Positions 18,336-27,866 of a stretch of DNA of 64,000 nt are shown here, piece by piece. The notes beneath the pieces are model-generated. The model searched no databases and was not told where the DNA came from. It worked only from the letters and a program-made list of their open reading frames with translations. The DNA is taken from NCBI GenBank assembly GCA_019359715.1, contig JAHHGS010000065.1, forward strand, positions 38,176 to 102,175, written 5' to 3'. Position 1 is the first letter of the stretch; the number at the start of each line of letters is the position of its first letter. The stretch comes from Aphanocapsa sp. GSE-SYN-MK-11-07L. Lineage in GTDB: Bacteria > Cyanobacteriota > Cyanobacteriia > Thermosynechococcales > Thermosynechococcaceae. The position numbers and the translations under genes are program-made.

Positions 18336-18875
18336 ATGGTATCGCAAACAGCTCAGCTCTCTTTGGCATCCCTGGTGCAAGCGTTTTTTCAGCAATCTGA
18401 GGGAGAGTGGCGATCGCAGCGTCGCTACTACACCCTCAAAGACGGAGCCGGAGAAGCTCAAGAAGTTGTTAGCCTTTTGACCGTCAAGTTTTTAGCTCAA
18501 GGAGATTCACAGCTAATTGAGCTGGCTCACTTACATCAACTGGCAGACGAAACCGCCTTAACCTGCGGTGTCCTCACGACTTGGGACAGTAATTACATCG
18601 GGCCGAGTCCTAAGCAGATGCAGGGTTCTACTGTTTTTGGTGTGCTGGGAACAGGCCTGTATCGCGATCGCGGCTTTTCGACCACCAAGCCAGTGATTGC
18701 CCAATTCTCAATGCGCGACCCGAAGACAATGTGCCTACGCACCGAGTACAGCGGCAATGTGTTTGAAGAAGAAGTCAAGCTAATTGGCACCCAGTATCGC
18801 ACTCGCCAAACCATCATTTCTCGCGCTGGTCAAGAGCAAATGATTGGGCAGTATCTAGAGAACCGAATCGCCTAG
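18336..18875 (+). CDS. CpcS/CpeS-family phycobiliprotein lyase
   Basis: 179 residues with the lipocalin-like fold of S/U-type bilin lyases, which attach phycocyanobilin to Cys84 sites. Supporting motifs are FFQQSEGEWRSQRRYYTL near the N terminus, the central TTWDSNYIGPSP, and the strand-rich C-terminal half (MRDPKTMCLRTEYSGNVFEEEVKLIGTQYRTRQT). I cannot tell CpcS from CpcU by reading. A TTG nine bases upstream is open, but the ATG at 18336 with GAGG at 18322 is preferred. A strong hairpin terminator follows. Confidence 0.82.
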   Translation: MVSQTAQLSLASLVQAFFQQSEGEWRSQRRYYTLKDGAGEAQEVVSLLTVKFLAQGDSQLIELAHLHQLADETALTCGVLTTWDSNYIGPSPKQMQGSTVFGVLGTGLYRDRGFSTTKPVIAQFSMRDPKTMCLRTEYSGNVFEEEVKLIGTQYRTRQTIISRAGQEQMIGQYLENRIA

Positions 18876-18894
18876 TCAACAAAACAAGCCTGAC

Positions 18895-18929
18895 AGCTCA
18901 AAAGCCTCGCATTGCGAGGCTTTTGAGCT
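18895..18929. terminator. Bidirectional terminator hairpin
   Basis: Perfect 16-bp arms at 18895-18910 and 18914-18929 with a 3-base loop. The arms contain AAAAGCCTCGC and GCGAGGCTTTT, a typical layout for cyanobacterial intrinsic terminators. It lies between the convergent CpcS-type lyase gene and the small membrane-protein gene and can serve both. Confidence 0.85.
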
Positions 18930-18962
18930 ATAGAGTCCCATTAGGTTAAGTGCTAGAAGTCG

Positions 18963-19232
18963 TTACCACGGGTCGGCAATTTGAAAGCGATCGCCATCAA
19001 ACCCGTTTTCTACAGTGGCTTCTAGCTTGGGAGCAAATGGCGCAGGCTTGGATATCACCTGGGTTGGCGAGTCAGGAATGTCAAAAGCCATTAATAGTAA
19101 AGCGGCGATCGTAATAATTAGCTGCTCTGTCAGCCGGAGGGCAAACAGTATTACCACTGCCATTACTAATCCGACTGTCCGAATTGTCCTGAGAAACGTA
19201 GGAAGCACCTTGCTGCTAGGTGCAATAAACAT
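18963..19232 (-). CDS. Small hypothetical membrane protein
   Basis: 89 residues starting MFIAPSSKVLPTFL. One long hydrophobic region at about residues 18-48 (VGLVMAVVILFALRLTEQLIITIAALLLMAF) can span the membrane once or as a hairpin. The C terminus is soluble. A longer ATG start exists at 19292, but the ATG at 19232 has TTAGGAG eight bases upstream and gives a cleaner protein. It ends at a shared terminator. No family recognised. Confidence 0.6.
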   Translation of the reverse strand: MFIAPSSKVLPTFLRTIRTVGLVMAVVILFALRLTEQLIITIAALLLMAFDIPDSPTQVISKPAPFAPKLEATVENGFDGDRFQIADPW

Positions 19233-19574
19233 CTGTTGTTCTCCTAATCCTGCCAGTGGAGCACTGTAGGCAGATTCAGCACAAGTGTCCATTAATTTAC
19301 TACCCTATTTAACCTGTTCAATTTCAATCCTGCCTTATTTAAAACCCTGATCAGCAGAATCACAAGGAACTTCATACTTTTGGACGGTATTTTGATCCAG
19401 GATTACTCATACTTTTTAACTCAAACCCTCTGCAAGCAAGACTCGATGCGATCAGACTACCCGGTTCCAGCGACAGCGAGAGTAATACTCTGATCGCTAT
19501 TTAATTGCTTCTGCTGGCGATCGACGGATAATAAATGACAATCGATTTTTTTAATTTGACTCGGAGAAAATCAA

Positions 19575-20579
19575 GTGAAACTGAGATGGCTGTTGCCGAG
19601 TATCGTAAGTGCGGTTTTGATTTCAGAACCAGCCAGGGCAGATCAGCCCTATCAATTTGCTCATCAACCTACAGTGCCCACTGCAATTGCTCAAGCCTCA
19701 ACTCCCCTAACTGCCCCGTCTGCTACGCCAGACTTGGGGGTTTTGCCTTTGGGACAACCTTTAACCTGGCTCCAGCAGCGTTTAGCAACTTACCGCACCC
19801 GCTACCCTGCCTTCAGAACTGGGATGTTTTTCTTGGATATGGACAACGGCAATTATGCTGACCTGAATGGAACCCAAGTTTTCCCCGCCGCTAGCATTAT
19901 TAAGCTGCCGATTTTGGTTGCATTTTTCCAAGCTGTTGATGCTGGCAAAGTCCGACTGGATGAAACGCTGACCATGCGCCCAGAAATGATCGCCTCTGGG
20001 TCGGGTGAAATGCAATTTTTACGCCCTTGGAGTAAGTTCAGCGCCCTGCACACCGTCACCCAAATGAGTGTGATCAGCGACAATACAGCCACCAACATGA
20101 TCCTGCGCCGCTTGGGAGGCGCAACCGTCGTTAATCAGCGGTTTCGCAGTTGGGGACTGCAACAAACGACGATTCGGAATTGGTTGCCTGACTTGCGGGG
20201 GACAAATACCACCACGCCCAAAGAGTTGGTCTATTTGCTTTTACAGCTTGAGCAAGGCAAGTTGCTCTCACCCCAGACCCAACAGCAAGCCTTTGGCATC
20301 CTGACTAGGACAAAGAATCGGAAACTGCTGGCAGCAGGTGTCGGCCCAGGCGCTGTGATTGCCCATAAGACCGGAGATATTGGCTTCATGCTAGGAGATG
20401 CAGGCCTGGTTAGAATGCCGAGCGGAAAGCGCTACATGGCAGCCGTGATTGCTAAAACTCCCTACGATGACCCCAAAGGATGGGATTTTATGCGCGATGT
20501 TTCCCGGATTGTCTACACTTACCTGAGTCAGCCAGCACCAGCGGCCCTAGAGGAGCCAAGGGATTCAAATGGCTTCTAA
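19575..20579 (+). CDS. Class A beta-lactamase-like serine hydrolase (exported)
   Basis: 334 residues with an N-terminal signal peptide ending near SEPARA (residues 18-22). The active-site motifs are S107-I-I-K110, S168-D-N170 and K265-T-G267, which are those of class A beta-lactamases and related DD-peptidases. The class A omega-loop E-x-x-L-N is not visible; the region reads [12 protein letters not shown]. It is therefore more likely a cell-wall or protein-modifying hydrolase than a resistance enzyme. The start is a GTG at 19575 with GGAG upstream. Its 3' end overlaps the convergent ispF by 15 bp. Confidence 0.85.
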   Translation: MKLRWLLPSIVSAVLISEPARADQPYQFAHQPTVPTAIAQASTPLTAPSATPDLGVLPLGQPLTWLQQRLATYRTRYPAFRTGMFFLDMDNGNYADLNGTQVFPAASIIKLPILVAFFQAVDAGKVRLDETLTMRPEMIASGSGEMQFLRPWSKFSALHTVTQMSVISDNTATNMILRRLGGATVVNQRFRSWGLQQTTIRNWLPDLRGTNTTTPKELVYLLLQLEQGKLLSPQTQQQAFGILTRTKNRKLLAAGVGPGAVIAHKTGDIGFMLGDAGLVRMPSGKRYMAAVIAKTPYDDPKGWDFMRDVSRIVYTYLSQPAPAALEEPRDSNGF

Positions 20580-21047
20580 CAAAGCCACGGCATAGGCAGC
20601 AATCCCCTCTTCTCGGCCGACTGGGCCGAGTTTTTCGTTTGTGGTGGCTTTAATGCCGATCTGTTCAGGCTGAATTTGCAGCACCGTGGCTAGGCGATCG
20701 CGCATGGCCGCAATATGCCCCTTTAGCTTTGGGCGCTCTGCTACCACCACCGAGTCAATATTACCGACTTGCCAACCTTGGGCTTGAATTAGCTCCGCAA
20801 CTTGAGCAAGCAACTGTAAACTATCTGCCCCGGCCCACTGCGGGTCGGTGGGAGGAAAGTAATGCCCAATATCTCCTAAGCTCAAAGCTCCCAGCAGGGC
20901 ATCCATAATCGCGTGGGTCAATACATCGGCATCGCTGTGCCCTAGTAAACCCAGCTCGTGCTCAATTTTAACCCCGCCTAAAATCAGCGATCGCCCAGCC
21001 ACCAACTGATGAATATCGTAGCCATTGCCAATCCGAACTTGAGCCAT
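20565..21047 (-). CDS. ispF: 2-C-methyl-D-erythritol 2,4-cyclodiphosphate synthase
   Basis: A 160-residue enzyme of the MEP isoprenoid pathway that cyclises CDP-methylerythritol phosphate and releases [14 protein letters not shown] gives the metal-binding Asp and His (residues 10, 12). [20 protein letters not shown] is the signature block. [20 protein letters not shown] is the C-terminal nucleotide-binding region. Length is standard and the start is an ATG. Confidence 0.97.
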   Translation of the reverse strand: MAQVRIGNGYDIHQLVAGRSLILGGVKIEHELGLLGHSDADVLTHAIMDALLGALSLGDIGHYFPPTDPQWAGADSLQLLAQVAELIQAQGWQVGNIDSVVVAERPKLKGHIAAMRDRLATVLQIQPEQIGIKATTNEKLGPVGREEGIAAYAVALLEAI

Positions 21048-21292
21048 TTTTGAAAGACAATCAAAGTGAGATGCTCGTAGGTGTTGAGACTTCTAATGGC
21101 TCAAACTGAATTCCATTATCTCCCGGAAAGGGCTGGCGATGATCATTTTTACCCAGCCAAATTTCTAGGGGAATGGAGTTATGAACCGGATAAGCATCAC
21201 AAGTTCGTCCAGCAACTTGCCAATTTTACACGCCATACATACGCTGCTGTAGGAAGGAATGTTAGGGTCGTCAGCAAAAATCATTCGCTCAA

Positions 21293-21426
21293 TAGACCTC
21301 TTGCATGAATCATCAAGATAAACGATTTTTCGTCCCCCTAGCCCCCCAATTTTGGGGGAACCGGTTCTTAAGTCCCCCAGAATTGGGGGATTTAAGGGGC
21401 TTTCCAGTATTCATACAAGAGGTCTA
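21293..21426. mobile_element. 134-bp MITE-like element with 18-bp terminal inverted repeats
   Basis: The left end (21293-21310) and right end (21409-21426) are inverted copies matching at 17 of 18 positions. Both start with TA, which fits TA target duplication as in IS630/Tc1-mariner-related elements. The interior has no ORF but contains C-rich and G-rich tracts (near 21333-21358 and 21373-21390) that can fold back on each other. A 15-bp match to one terminus occurs at 1755-1769. No transposase is in the window, so it would be non-autonomous. Confidence 0.75.
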
Positions 21427-21551
21427 ATATCTGGCGGGAGTATTTTAGCTTCAGTTGTGGCGCTATTTTTGCCCATACGCCGTGCCAGGAAAGTAAATCT
21501 TTCTCGAACTCACTAATTTTACCAAGGTTGACAGCTTCAGAAAGTGATTGC

Positions 21552-22256
21552 TCAATTCTGACTCTGCTGGGCTTTTAGCCATTTCGCATAGAGGTCGGGG
21601 CGGCGATCGCGGGTGCGTTGCTGTTGCTGTTCGTAGCGCCAGCGCTCAATTTCACCGTGATTGCCTGAGCGCAGCACCTCTGGTATGCCCCAGCCCCGAA
21701 ACTCGGCAGGGCGAGTGTAGTGGGGGTAGTCGAGTAAACCTGCTTCAAAGCTCTCTAGCTTTAAAGATTCCTCCTTGCCAACGGTGCCGGGAAGCAGTCG
21801 AATGACGCCATTCAGCAGCGCTAAGGCCGGAATTTCGCCACAGGTGAGAACAAAATCACCCAGAGAGACTTCTCGCGTCACTAAATGATCCACTACTCGC
21901 TCGTCTACCCCTTCGTAGTGCCCGCAAATGATCACCAACTGATCAACATTTTGGGCAAAGTCCTGGAACATTTGCTGCTGCATCGGCTCCCCTTGGGGAG
22001 TCATCAGCAGCAAATGACGGCGGGGCAAGCGCGGCAGCGCTTCTACAGCGGCAAAAATGGGTTCTGGCTTCAGCACCATGCCGACTCCTCCCCCGTAAGG
22101 CTCATCGTCAACTCGATGGTGCTTATCGGTGGTAAAGTCGCGTGGGTTAGTGAGGTGAACTTCGGCAATTTTTTTGGCCAAAGCTTTGCCAATTAGCCCG
22201 GACTCGAGGGGAGAGTTAAAAAACTCAGGAAATAAAGTGACAAGATCAAAACGCAC
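21552..22256 (-). CDS. trmD: tRNA (guanine-N1)-methyltransferase
   Basis: A 234-residue SPOUT methyltransferase that forms m1G37 in tRNAs. MRFDLVTLFPEFF is the typical N terminus. PYGGGVGMVL is the substrate loop, and ICGHYEGVDERV and SLGDFVLTCGEIPAL line the trefoil-knot SAM site. HYTRPAEFRGWGIPEVLRSGNHGEIERWR is the conserved C-terminal region. The start is a GTG at 22256. Confidence 0.96.
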   Translation of the reverse strand: MRFDLVTLFPEFFNSPLESGLIGKALAKKIAEVHLTNPRDFTTDKHHRVDDEPYGGGVGMVLKPEPIFAAVEALPRLPRRHLLLMTPQGEPMQQQMFQDFAQNVDQLVIICGHYEGVDERVVDHLVTREVSLGDFVLTCGEIPALALLNGVIRLLPGTVGKEESLKLESFEAGLLDYPHYTRPAEFRGWGIPEVLRSGNHGEIERWRYEQQQQRTRDRRPDLYAKWLKAQQSQN

Positions 22257-22469
22257 GATCGCAGGGTCAGAAATAACAATTGAGGTTCAGTTGGCGCCAC
22301 TAACCTGTAAATGTGATGAGTTAATGGCAAAAGGCTCGAAAAAGATGTTCATAAAACCTTAAATCTTTCTAGAATAATCTGACATGGCCCGTGATAAATC
22401 CAATCAGAAACTTCTGGTCAAAGGGAGGGGCGTTCGTTAACCTTGAAACTTAGATCACTTTGGATCAAT

Positions 22470-23336
22470 ATGTTGCAGTTGACCTCTCAACCCTCTGAAC
22501 CCAGCACCCTTCTACCCATCAAGAGTGCTGTGATGGCGATCGGCGGGGCCGAAGACAAAGTGCGCGGGCGGCAGATTTTGCAAACCTTTTTTAACCGGGC
22601 CGGGGGTGAGGAGGCAATAATTGCGGTGATTCCCTCCGCCTCCCGCGAACCGGATGTGATGGGACAGGTTTACCTCGATATTTTTACAGAGATGGGGGCC
22701 AAGGGAGTGGAAGTGATGATGGTGACAGAGCGCCATCACGGGGAAGACGATCAGCTCCTCACTAGTTTAGAAGACTGTACCGGCGTGTTTATGTCTGGTG
22801 GCGACCAAATTCGCCTCTGTGCCCTGCTCGAAGACACGCCTTTAATGGAAAAGGTGAGGGCGAAAGTTTGGCAGGGAGAAGTTGTGCTGGCCGGCACCAG
22901 TGCGGGAGCGGCCGTTTTAGGGCACCACATGATTGCCAGCGGCGGCAGCGGCGAAGCGCCCAATCGGGCCCTCGTCGATATGGCGATCGGGCTAGGCATT
23001 ATTCCAGAGGTAATTGTGGACCAGCATTTTTATAACCGGAATCGGCTGGCTCGTTTGATTAGCGCGATCGCCGCTCACCCCGACCGGCTTGGGATCGGGG
23101 TTGATGAAGACACCTGCGCTCTGTTTGAAGCCGATGGCTTAATTCAAGTAATTGGGAAAGGGGCAGTGACGATCGTTGATCCCCGCCATGTCACCTGTAG
23201 CAACTACAACAGCACCGGCATGACTGATCCCTTGAGTCTTTACAACTTGAAGCTGCATGTCTTAAGCCACGGGGACTGTTATGACTTGCACAAACACGAA
23301 GTTCACAGCCAGAAAGCTGAGTTTCCATCTGTTTGA
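22470..23336 (+). CDS. cphB: Cyanophycinase
   Basis: A 288-residue serine-type exopeptidase that splits cyanophycin into beta-Asp-Arg dipeptides. GTSAGAAV holds the nucleophile Ser144. VFMSGGDQIRL, the downstream VDQHFYNRNRLARL and GIGVDEDTCAL are family signatures. A TTG-initiated frame starts at 22443, but the ATG at 22470 fits the family better. It lies 101 bp ahead of cphA on the same strand, the standard cyanobacterial arrangement. Confidence 0.95.
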   Translation: MLQLTSQPSEPSTLLPIKSAVMAIGGAEDKVRGRQILQTFFNRAGGEEAIIAVIPSASREPDVMGQVYLDIFTEMGAKGVEVMMVTERHHGEDDQLLTSLEDCTGVFMSGGDQIRLCALLEDTPLMEKVRAKVWQGEVVLAGTSAGAAVLGHHMIASGGSGEAPNRALVDMAIGLGIIPEVIVDQHFYNRNRLARLISAIAAHPDRLGIGVDEDTCALFEADGLIQVIGKGAVTIVDPRHVTCSNYNSTGMTDPLSLYNLKLHVLSHGDCYDLHKHEVHSQKAEFPSV

Positions 23337-23437
23337 ACGTTGATTTGCGTTTGCGATCGCCCGCTTAAGTTGCGTTAGCATCAGCTACTAATTTTCTCTC
23401 CGTCTATGATATTCTTTATTGCCCCTTAAGTCTTCCC

Positions 23438-26155
23438 ATGAAAATTCTCAAGATGCAGACCCTGCGCGGCCCCAACTATTGGAGCATTCGTCGCCACAAG
23501 CTGATTGTGATGCGCCTTGACTTGGAAAGCTTGGCTGAGCAGCCTTCAAATCAAATCCCTGGCTTTTATGAAGGGCTGGTGGGACTGTTACCGAGTTTGC
23601 AGGCTCATTTTTGCTCCCTCGGACAGGCCGGCGGCTTTTTGACCCGCCTCAGAGAAGGCACGATGATGGGGCACATTATTGAGCACGTTGCCCTCGAACT
23701 GCAAGACCTGGCCGGGATGCCAGTCGGGTTTGGGCGCACTCGTCAAACTGCTACCCCTGGCATTTATCAGGTGGTGATGGAATATTTGGATGAGCAAGCG
23801 GGGCGCTATGCGGCTAGAGCCGCCGTTAGACTCTGTCAGAGCATTGTTGACATCGGCAGCTACTCCCGCTCGGAGCTAGCCCAAGACTTGGCAGACCTGC
23901 AAGAGCTGTGGGCAAAAGCTTCTTTGGGGCCAAGCACCGAAGCGATCGTCAAAGAAGCAGAAGCGCGGGGCATTCCCTGGCTAGAATTGAGCAGCCGGGC
24001 TATTATTCAACTCGGCTATGGTGCCAACCAGCGGCGAATTCAAGCGACCTTGAGCGATCGCACTGGCGTACTAGCAGTCGAACTAGCCGGAGACAAAGAA
24101 GGCACCAAGCAAATGCTGGCGGACGCAGGCATCCCCGTCCCCAAGGGGACGATTGTTTCTTACCTGGATGACTTGGAACACGCGATCGCTGACATAGGTG
24201 GCTATCCCGTCGTGATCAAACCCTTAAACGGCAACCACGGACGCGGAATCACGATTGGGGTTGAAGATTGGGAAGTAGCTGAGCAAGCCTACGATAGCGC
24301 CAGTGCCGTCTCTAAAGATGTAATCGTTGAACACTACCACCCTGGCAGTGACCATCGCGTGTTGGTGGTGAACGGCAAAGTGGTGGCGGTGGCAGAGCGA
24401 GTGCCAGCCCATGTGGTCGGCGATGGGCGATCGACGATTGAAGAATTAATTGAAATTACCAACCAAGACCCGCAGCGGGGAGAAGGGCACGCCAATGTGC
24501 TGACCAAGATTGACATTAACCACACGACTTGGCAGCTCCTCGACCAGCAGGGGCATACCCTAGACAGCGTTTTATCCGCTGGTGAAGTCTGCTACCTGCG
24601 CGGCACCGCCAATTTAAGTACGGGCGGGATTGCCGTCGATCGCACCGATGATATCCACCCTGAAAATGTCTGGATTGCCCAGCGGGCCGCCCAGGTAATT
24701 GGACTCGACATTGCCGGCATTGATGTCGTGACGCCAGATATCACCCAACCGATGACGGAAGTCGGGGGAGTGATTGTGGAAATCAACGCTGCTCCTGGCT
24801 TTCGGATGCACACTTCTCCCAGCCGGGGGATTGCCCGCAATGTGGCTGAGCCAGTGATTGACATGCTGTTTCCACCCGGTCGGCCCTGCCGGATTCCGAT
24901 TATTGCCGTCACAGGCACGAATGGGAAGACTACTACTACCCGCCTGATTGCCCACATTTGCAGGCAAACCCAGCGCACCGTCGGCTACACGACCACCGAT
25001 GGGATTTACGTTGGCGACTATCTGGTTGAAAAAGGCGACACGACTGGCCCCCAAAGCGCTCGCTTGATTCTGAAAGACCCGACCGTAGAAATTGCGGTTT
25101 TGGAAGCAGCTAGGGGCGGAATTCTTCGCTCTGGCTTGGGGTTTGACTATTGCGATGTCGGTGTAATCTTAAACGTGCAGGCTGACCATCTGGGGATTGG
25201 GGACATCGACACCCTAGAGCAACTGGCCGACCTGAAAGCAGTTGTGGCTGAATCTGCCCGCCCGGATGGCTATGTGATTCTCAACGCCGATGACCCGATG
25301 GTGGTTTCGATGACCGAGCAGGTCAAAGCCCAAGTTGCCTATTTTTCGATGGAAGCAGACAATCCAATCGTCCAAGACCACATTGAGCGAGGCGGTCTGG
25401 CCGCTGTCTATGAAAATGGCTATCTGTCGATTCTGAAAGGGGATTGGACGCTGCGGATTGAGCAGGCAATTAACGTGCCGATCACCTTGGGCGGACGGGC
25501 TAACTTTATGATTGCCAATGCCCTAGCCGCCAGCCTGGCTGCGTTTTGCCAGGGGATTGCGATCGAGCATATTCGGGTGGCGTTGGCTAGCTTCCGCACT
25601 TCTGTCAGCCAAACTCCGGGGCGGATGAACCTGATTAATTTAGGAAAATTCAGCGTCCTGCTGGACTATGCCCACAATCCGGCGGGCTATGCAGCGGTGG
25701 GCGAATTTGTGAAGAAATGGCCAGGGCAGCGGATTGGCGTTCTGGGCGCACCCGGCGATCGCCGCAACGAAGACCTGATTAGCTTAGGAGCGATCGCCGC
25801 TGGCATTTTCAACCAAGTGATTGTCAAAGAAGATGACGATCGACGCGGGCGCGATCGCTCAGAAGTGGCGAATTTGATTGTGACCGGCTTGCAGCAAGCC
25901 CAGCCCGATCGTCCCTACGAGGTGATTTTGGATGAGACGACCGCCATTAATCAGACCCTGCAAACCGCGCCTGCTGGCAGTTTGATTGTAATTTTGCCAG
26001 ACAGTGTCAGTCGGGCGATCAGTCTGGTCGAAGAGTTTCAAGCGGTTTTAGAAAGCCAAGCGGCTGTGGTTGAGTTTGAGCGGAACGGCGTCGCCAGCCC
26101 GATCGTTCACCCATCCACTTTGACCGTTGAAGTGTCAGGAATTAATGCGAGCTAA
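23438..26155 (+). CDS. cphA: Cyanophycin synthetase
   Basis: A 905-residue enzyme that builds multi-L-arginyl-poly-L-aspartate, a nitrogen reserve, using ATP. An N-terminal domain (1-160) with LRGPNYWSI precedes an ATP-grasp domain (about 210-480; IKPLNGNHGRGI and EINAAPGFRMHTSP). The C-terminal Mur-ligase-like domain has the P-loop G493-T-N-G-K-T-T and the LDYAHNPAGYAAVG motif. All three active regions are intact and the length is normal. The ATG is at 23438. Expression is probably linked to the upstream cphB. Confidence 0.97.
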   Translation: MKILKMQTLRGPNYWSIRRHKLIVMRLDLESLAEQPSNQIPGFYEGLVGLLPSLQAHFCSLGQAGGFLTRLREGTMMGHIIEHVALELQDLAGMPVGFGRTRQTATPGIYQVVMEYLDEQAGRYAARAAVRLCQSIVDIGSYSRSELAQDLADLQELWAKASLGPSTEAIVKEAEARGIPWLELSSRAIIQLGYGANQRRIQATLSDRTGVLAVELAGDKEGTKQMLADAGIPVPKGTIVSYLDDLEHAIADIGGYPVVIKPLNGNHGRGITIGVEDWEVAEQAYDSASAVSKDVIVEHYHPGSDHRVLVVNGKVVAVAERVPAHVVGDGRSTIEELIEITNQDPQRGEGHANVLTKIDINHTTWQLLDQQGHTLDSVLSAGEVCYLRGTANLSTGGIAVDRTDDIHPENVWIAQRAAQVIGLDIAGIDVVTPDITQPMTEVGGVIVEINAAPGFRMHTSPSRGIARNVAEPVIDMLFPPGRPCRIPIIAVTGTNGKTTTTRLIAHICRQTQRTVGYTTTDGIYVGDYLVEKGDTTGPQSARLILKDPTVEIAVLEAARGGILRSGLGFDYCDVGVILNVQADHLGIGDIDTLEQLADLKAVVAESARPDGYVILNADDPMVVSMTEQVKAQVAYFSMEADNPIVQDHIERGGLAAVYENGYLSILKGDWTLRIEQAINVPITLGGRANFMIANALAASLAAFCQGIAIEHIRVALASFRTSVSQTPGRMNLINLGKFSVLLDYAHNPAGYAAVGEFVKKWPGQRIGVLGAPGDRRNEDLISLGAIAAGIFNQVIVKEDDDRRGRDRSEVANLIVTGLQQAQPDRPYEVILDETTAINQTLQTAPAGSLIVILPDSVSRAISLVEEFQAVLESQAAVVEFERNGVASPIVHPSTLTVEVSGINAS

Positions 26156-26367
26156 AGTTTTTAAATCTTGGCTGATTCTAATTGTTTTTGATTAGGATCA
26201 GTCTCGGCAAAGCTTCTGCTGGCGATAACTTCTATTTTTTGCGATGGCTGAGAAACAACTCCCCGGAATAGCTTTTCTGGAAGCAAAAACATTCATAACC
26301 CATTGCCGCTCCTGTGATGGTCAGGCACAGACTAAACTGAAGTGATGCGATGTTTTAATCATCTCTT

Positions 26368-27861
26368 ATGAGATTCAATCGAAGAAAGAGCCGTTGGCGC
26401 TGGCAGCGTTCAGATAGCGGCTTTGTGTTGCCTCTGGTGATTGGGTTAGGGTTAATGTTGATTCTAATTGGTCTGACTTTGTTTTTGCGATCGCAGAATG
26501 CCCAAATCTCAGCTTCTGCCCGCCAAGACTCAGCCCAAGACTTGAGCGCCGCTGAAGCTGGTGTTACTCTTGCTCAGTCTTTTCTTGATCGAAGGCGCTT
26601 CCTAGCAGACGACGATAGCGGCACCGCCACTTCCACCACAACAGGCTGGGTGCCAGATCTGCAAACTCGCGCTGACACCTATCAAGCTTACGTCGGTGCA
26701 GCCTGCCCAGAAATTGCTGAGGCTAAAACCACAGCCATCAATTATTTGGGAGGAAGCTCAACTCCAACCCTATTGCCCCTAGCGAATGGAACAGGTAAAT
26801 TCCGGATTGTTAACTACGACTATCAGGCTTCCCCTACTCCTGCCAAGGGCGTATTAACCGTTGAAGGGACATCTGAGCAAGCTATTGATGATCCGAACGA
26901 CTTGATCAGTATTGCCCGTGTCAGAGTCGAAATCCCATTAGATACTAACGCTGTCCCGCCAGCCCTCTGGGCCAGCAATTTCAACTTAGCAACTAATAAT
27001 CTAATTGATGGCAATATTAAAGTTTACGCTTGTCCAACAGGGACGAGTTCAACCGGCTCATTTGGGACAAATATCGTTAGCGATGCCAATATTGAACCTT
27101 ACTCAGGTGATTTAAAGGTAGACCCGTATCAACGAATTCCAGATATCATCACTTTCCCAACCACAGGCGATGGACGCTACACCCTCACTTCAGCGATCAG
27201 CGGCGCGATTACTTTGCCACGGGTTATCGGTTCTATTGATGAAGGTGTTGATGTTGATGGAAACGGCATTTATGACAATGTTGACTACCACTATGAGTTT
27301 GATGGTTTTTCAGGAGATCAAATTACTGTTAATACAGTGATTACGATTGATGGCACAAAAGTTAGCGTAGGCAGAGGGGTAAATATCTATCTCGACAGCA
27401 ACCTCGACCTGAGCGGGGTGAGAGTTCAAGTGAACGGTGGCACAGTTGGACAACGTTATTTAAGGATCTGGGGTCAAGATGATATGACCACAATCCGAAT
27501 TGATGACACGACGGATCTCAATGATCCTTACTTAATGACCCTTATACATGGGCCGAGTGCAACAGCAACCTTCTTAAATCCTGTTACAGCTGATTCTGTG
27601 ATTAGAGGCTCTGTTTGGGTCAAAAGTGTAGCGGCAGCGACGGCACCAGCTTCGCCTAAAACCTGGGTTCAAGATTGCACTTCCTGCTCGTGGGGAAATA
27701 TGGCTCCTACCATACCAGCACCAGTCCGTTTGTCATCTGCTAGCGCTTGGACTATTTGTTCTAGAGACACAGATGCCAGCGGGATGCCCATCGATGACGA
27801 CTGGGAGCGCCCCAACACGAACACCGCTGGGGGTGCCGACTTAGCCTGTAACGGGAGTTAA
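26368..27861 (+). CDS. PilX-type minor pilin-like protein
   Basis: 497 residues. A basic leader of about 18 residues ends in G before FVLPLVIGLGLMLILIGLTLFL, a prepilin-like membrane helix. Position 5 after the cleavage glycine is Leu instead of the Glu normal in major pilins, as in tip-located GspK-like pseudopilins. The segment QDLSAAEAGVTLAQSF resembles PilX-family N-terminal regions. The large C-terminal part (residues 90-497) is Thr/Ser/Asp-rich and predicted extracellular, with several Cys near 435-440. It is the first gene of a four-gene pseudopilin operon, similar in layout to slr2015-slr2019 of Synechocystis (from memory). Confidence 0.75.
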   Translation: MRFNRRKSRWRWQRSDSGFVLPLVIGLGLMLILIGLTLFLRSQNAQISASARQDSAQDLSAAEAGVTLAQSFLDRRRFLADDDSGTATSTTTGWVPDLQTRADTYQAYVGAACPEIAEAKTTAINYLGGSSTPTLLPLANGTGKFRIVNYDYQASPTPAKGVLTVEGTSEQAIDDPNDLISIARVRVEIPLDTNAVPPALWASNFNLATNNLIDGNIKVYACPTGTSSTGSFGTNIVSDANIEPYSGDLKVDPYQRIPDIITFPTTGDGRYTLTSAISGAITLPRVIGSIDEGVDVDGNGIYDNVDYHYEFDGFSGDQITVNTVITIDGTKVSVGRGVNIYLDSNLDLSGVRVQVNGGTVGQRYLRIWGQDDMTTIRIDDTTDLNDPYLMTLIHGPSATATFLNPVTADSVIRGSVWVKSVAAATAPASPKTWVQDCTSCSWGNMAPTIPAPVRLSSASAWTICSRDTDASGMPIDDDWERPNTNTAGGADLACNGS

Positions 27862-27866
27862 TCGCG

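Noticed and set aside
19575..20579. Antibiotic-resistance beta-lactamase
   Set aside because: The general-base Glu motif is not visible, so the family name should not be read as resistance.
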